Source: an uncultured Actinomycetes bacterium (GTDB lineage Bacteria > Actinomycetota > Actinomycetes > Nanopelagicales > Nanopelagicaceae). Taken from it: a stretch of 5,674 nucleotides of DNA. Where the stretch lies: contig CALMBJ010000288.1 of the NCBI GenBank assembly GCA_937860175.1, forward strand, positions 1 through 5,674, written 5' to 3'. The notes below the pieces were generated by a model. It was given only the letters and a program-made list of their open reading frames with translations. It did not search any database and was not told the DNA's origin. Within the stretch, counting starts at the first letter, position 1; each line of letters opens with the position of its first letter. Positions 5,635 through 5,674 of this stretch are shown here, piece by piece. A program made the position numbers and the translations under genes.

Positions 5635-5674
5635 CTGTCTCTTATACACATCTCCGAGCCCACGAGACAGGCAG
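5635..5674. other. Untrimmed Nextera (Tn5) sequencing adapter
   Basis: Positions 5635-5653 read CTGTCTCTTATACACATCT, the exact 19-bp Tn5 mosaic end used in Nextera libraries. Positions 5654-5668 read CCGAGCCCACGAGAC, the Read 2 adapter tail. The final AGGCAG (5669-5674) equals the start of the Nextera i7 index N703 as I recall it. This is library-preparation sequence at a contig end and not a natural transposon end. Genomic sequence stops at 5634. Confidence 0.98.

Noticed and set aside
5635..5653. Tn5/IS50-like transposon end at the right edge
   Set aside because: The mosaic end is followed by the Nextera Read 2 tail and index bases, which only a sequencing library contains. No transposase is present.

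Overview
The window is an actinobacterial core-gene region. It probably comes from a small, streamlined genome of moderate GC, such as a freshwater acI/Nanopelagicales-type lineage; that placement is inferred. Three things support Actinomycetota. The regulator at 554-1237 closely resembles the GlxR/Crp group. A DUF4177 microprotein is paired with a RidA-like protein. An nth/crp divergent pair sits next to lysC-asd and recR-dnaX. By eye the GC content is in the mid to upper 40s percent, low for the phylum, and genes are packed with almost no intergenic DNA.

Layout from left to right. Positions 1-534 (minus) hold the first 178 residues of endonuclease III (nth), cut by the window edge. A 19-bp gap (535-553) separates it from a divergent Crp/Fnr-family regulator (554-1237, plus). 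This gap appears to carry a symmetric shared -10 element serving two leaderless transcripts. A 63-bp convergent gap (1238-1300) with two small hairpins follows. Then comes a five-gene minus-strand operon, transcribed right to left: aspartate kinase lysC (3418-4689), aspartate-semialdehyde dehydrogenase asd (2369-3421), a GatB/YqeY-domain protein (1920-2372), a 52-residue DUF4177 protein (1765-1923) and a RidA-like protein (1301-1768). Every junction in this operon is a 4-bp ATGA stop/start overlap. Inside lysC, a strong Shine-Dalgarno sequence precedes Met251, which points to a separately translated regulatory (beta) subunit. A 90-bp leader with an imperfect direct repeat (4737-4779) separates lysC from recR (4780-5382). 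recR lies 3 bp after the C-terminal end of dnaX (5386-5634).

The last 40 bases (5635-5674) are not genomic. They match the Tn5/Nextera mosaic end, the Read 2 adapter and the start of an index, so the contig ends inside dnaX and the apparent N-terminus MYKRQ there is an artefact.

Functionally, lysC and asd perform the first two steps of the aspartate pathway, toward lysine/diaminopimelate, threonine and methionine. RidA-type proteins usually clear reactive enamine/imine by-products of amino-acid metabolism. nth, recR and dnaX are DNA repair and replication genes. No mobile element, CRISPR array or unknown multi-gene system is visible. The most notable signals are the shared divergent leaderless promoter, the ATGA chain with the internal lysC start, and the compaction of loci that are well separated in larger actinobacterial genomes.
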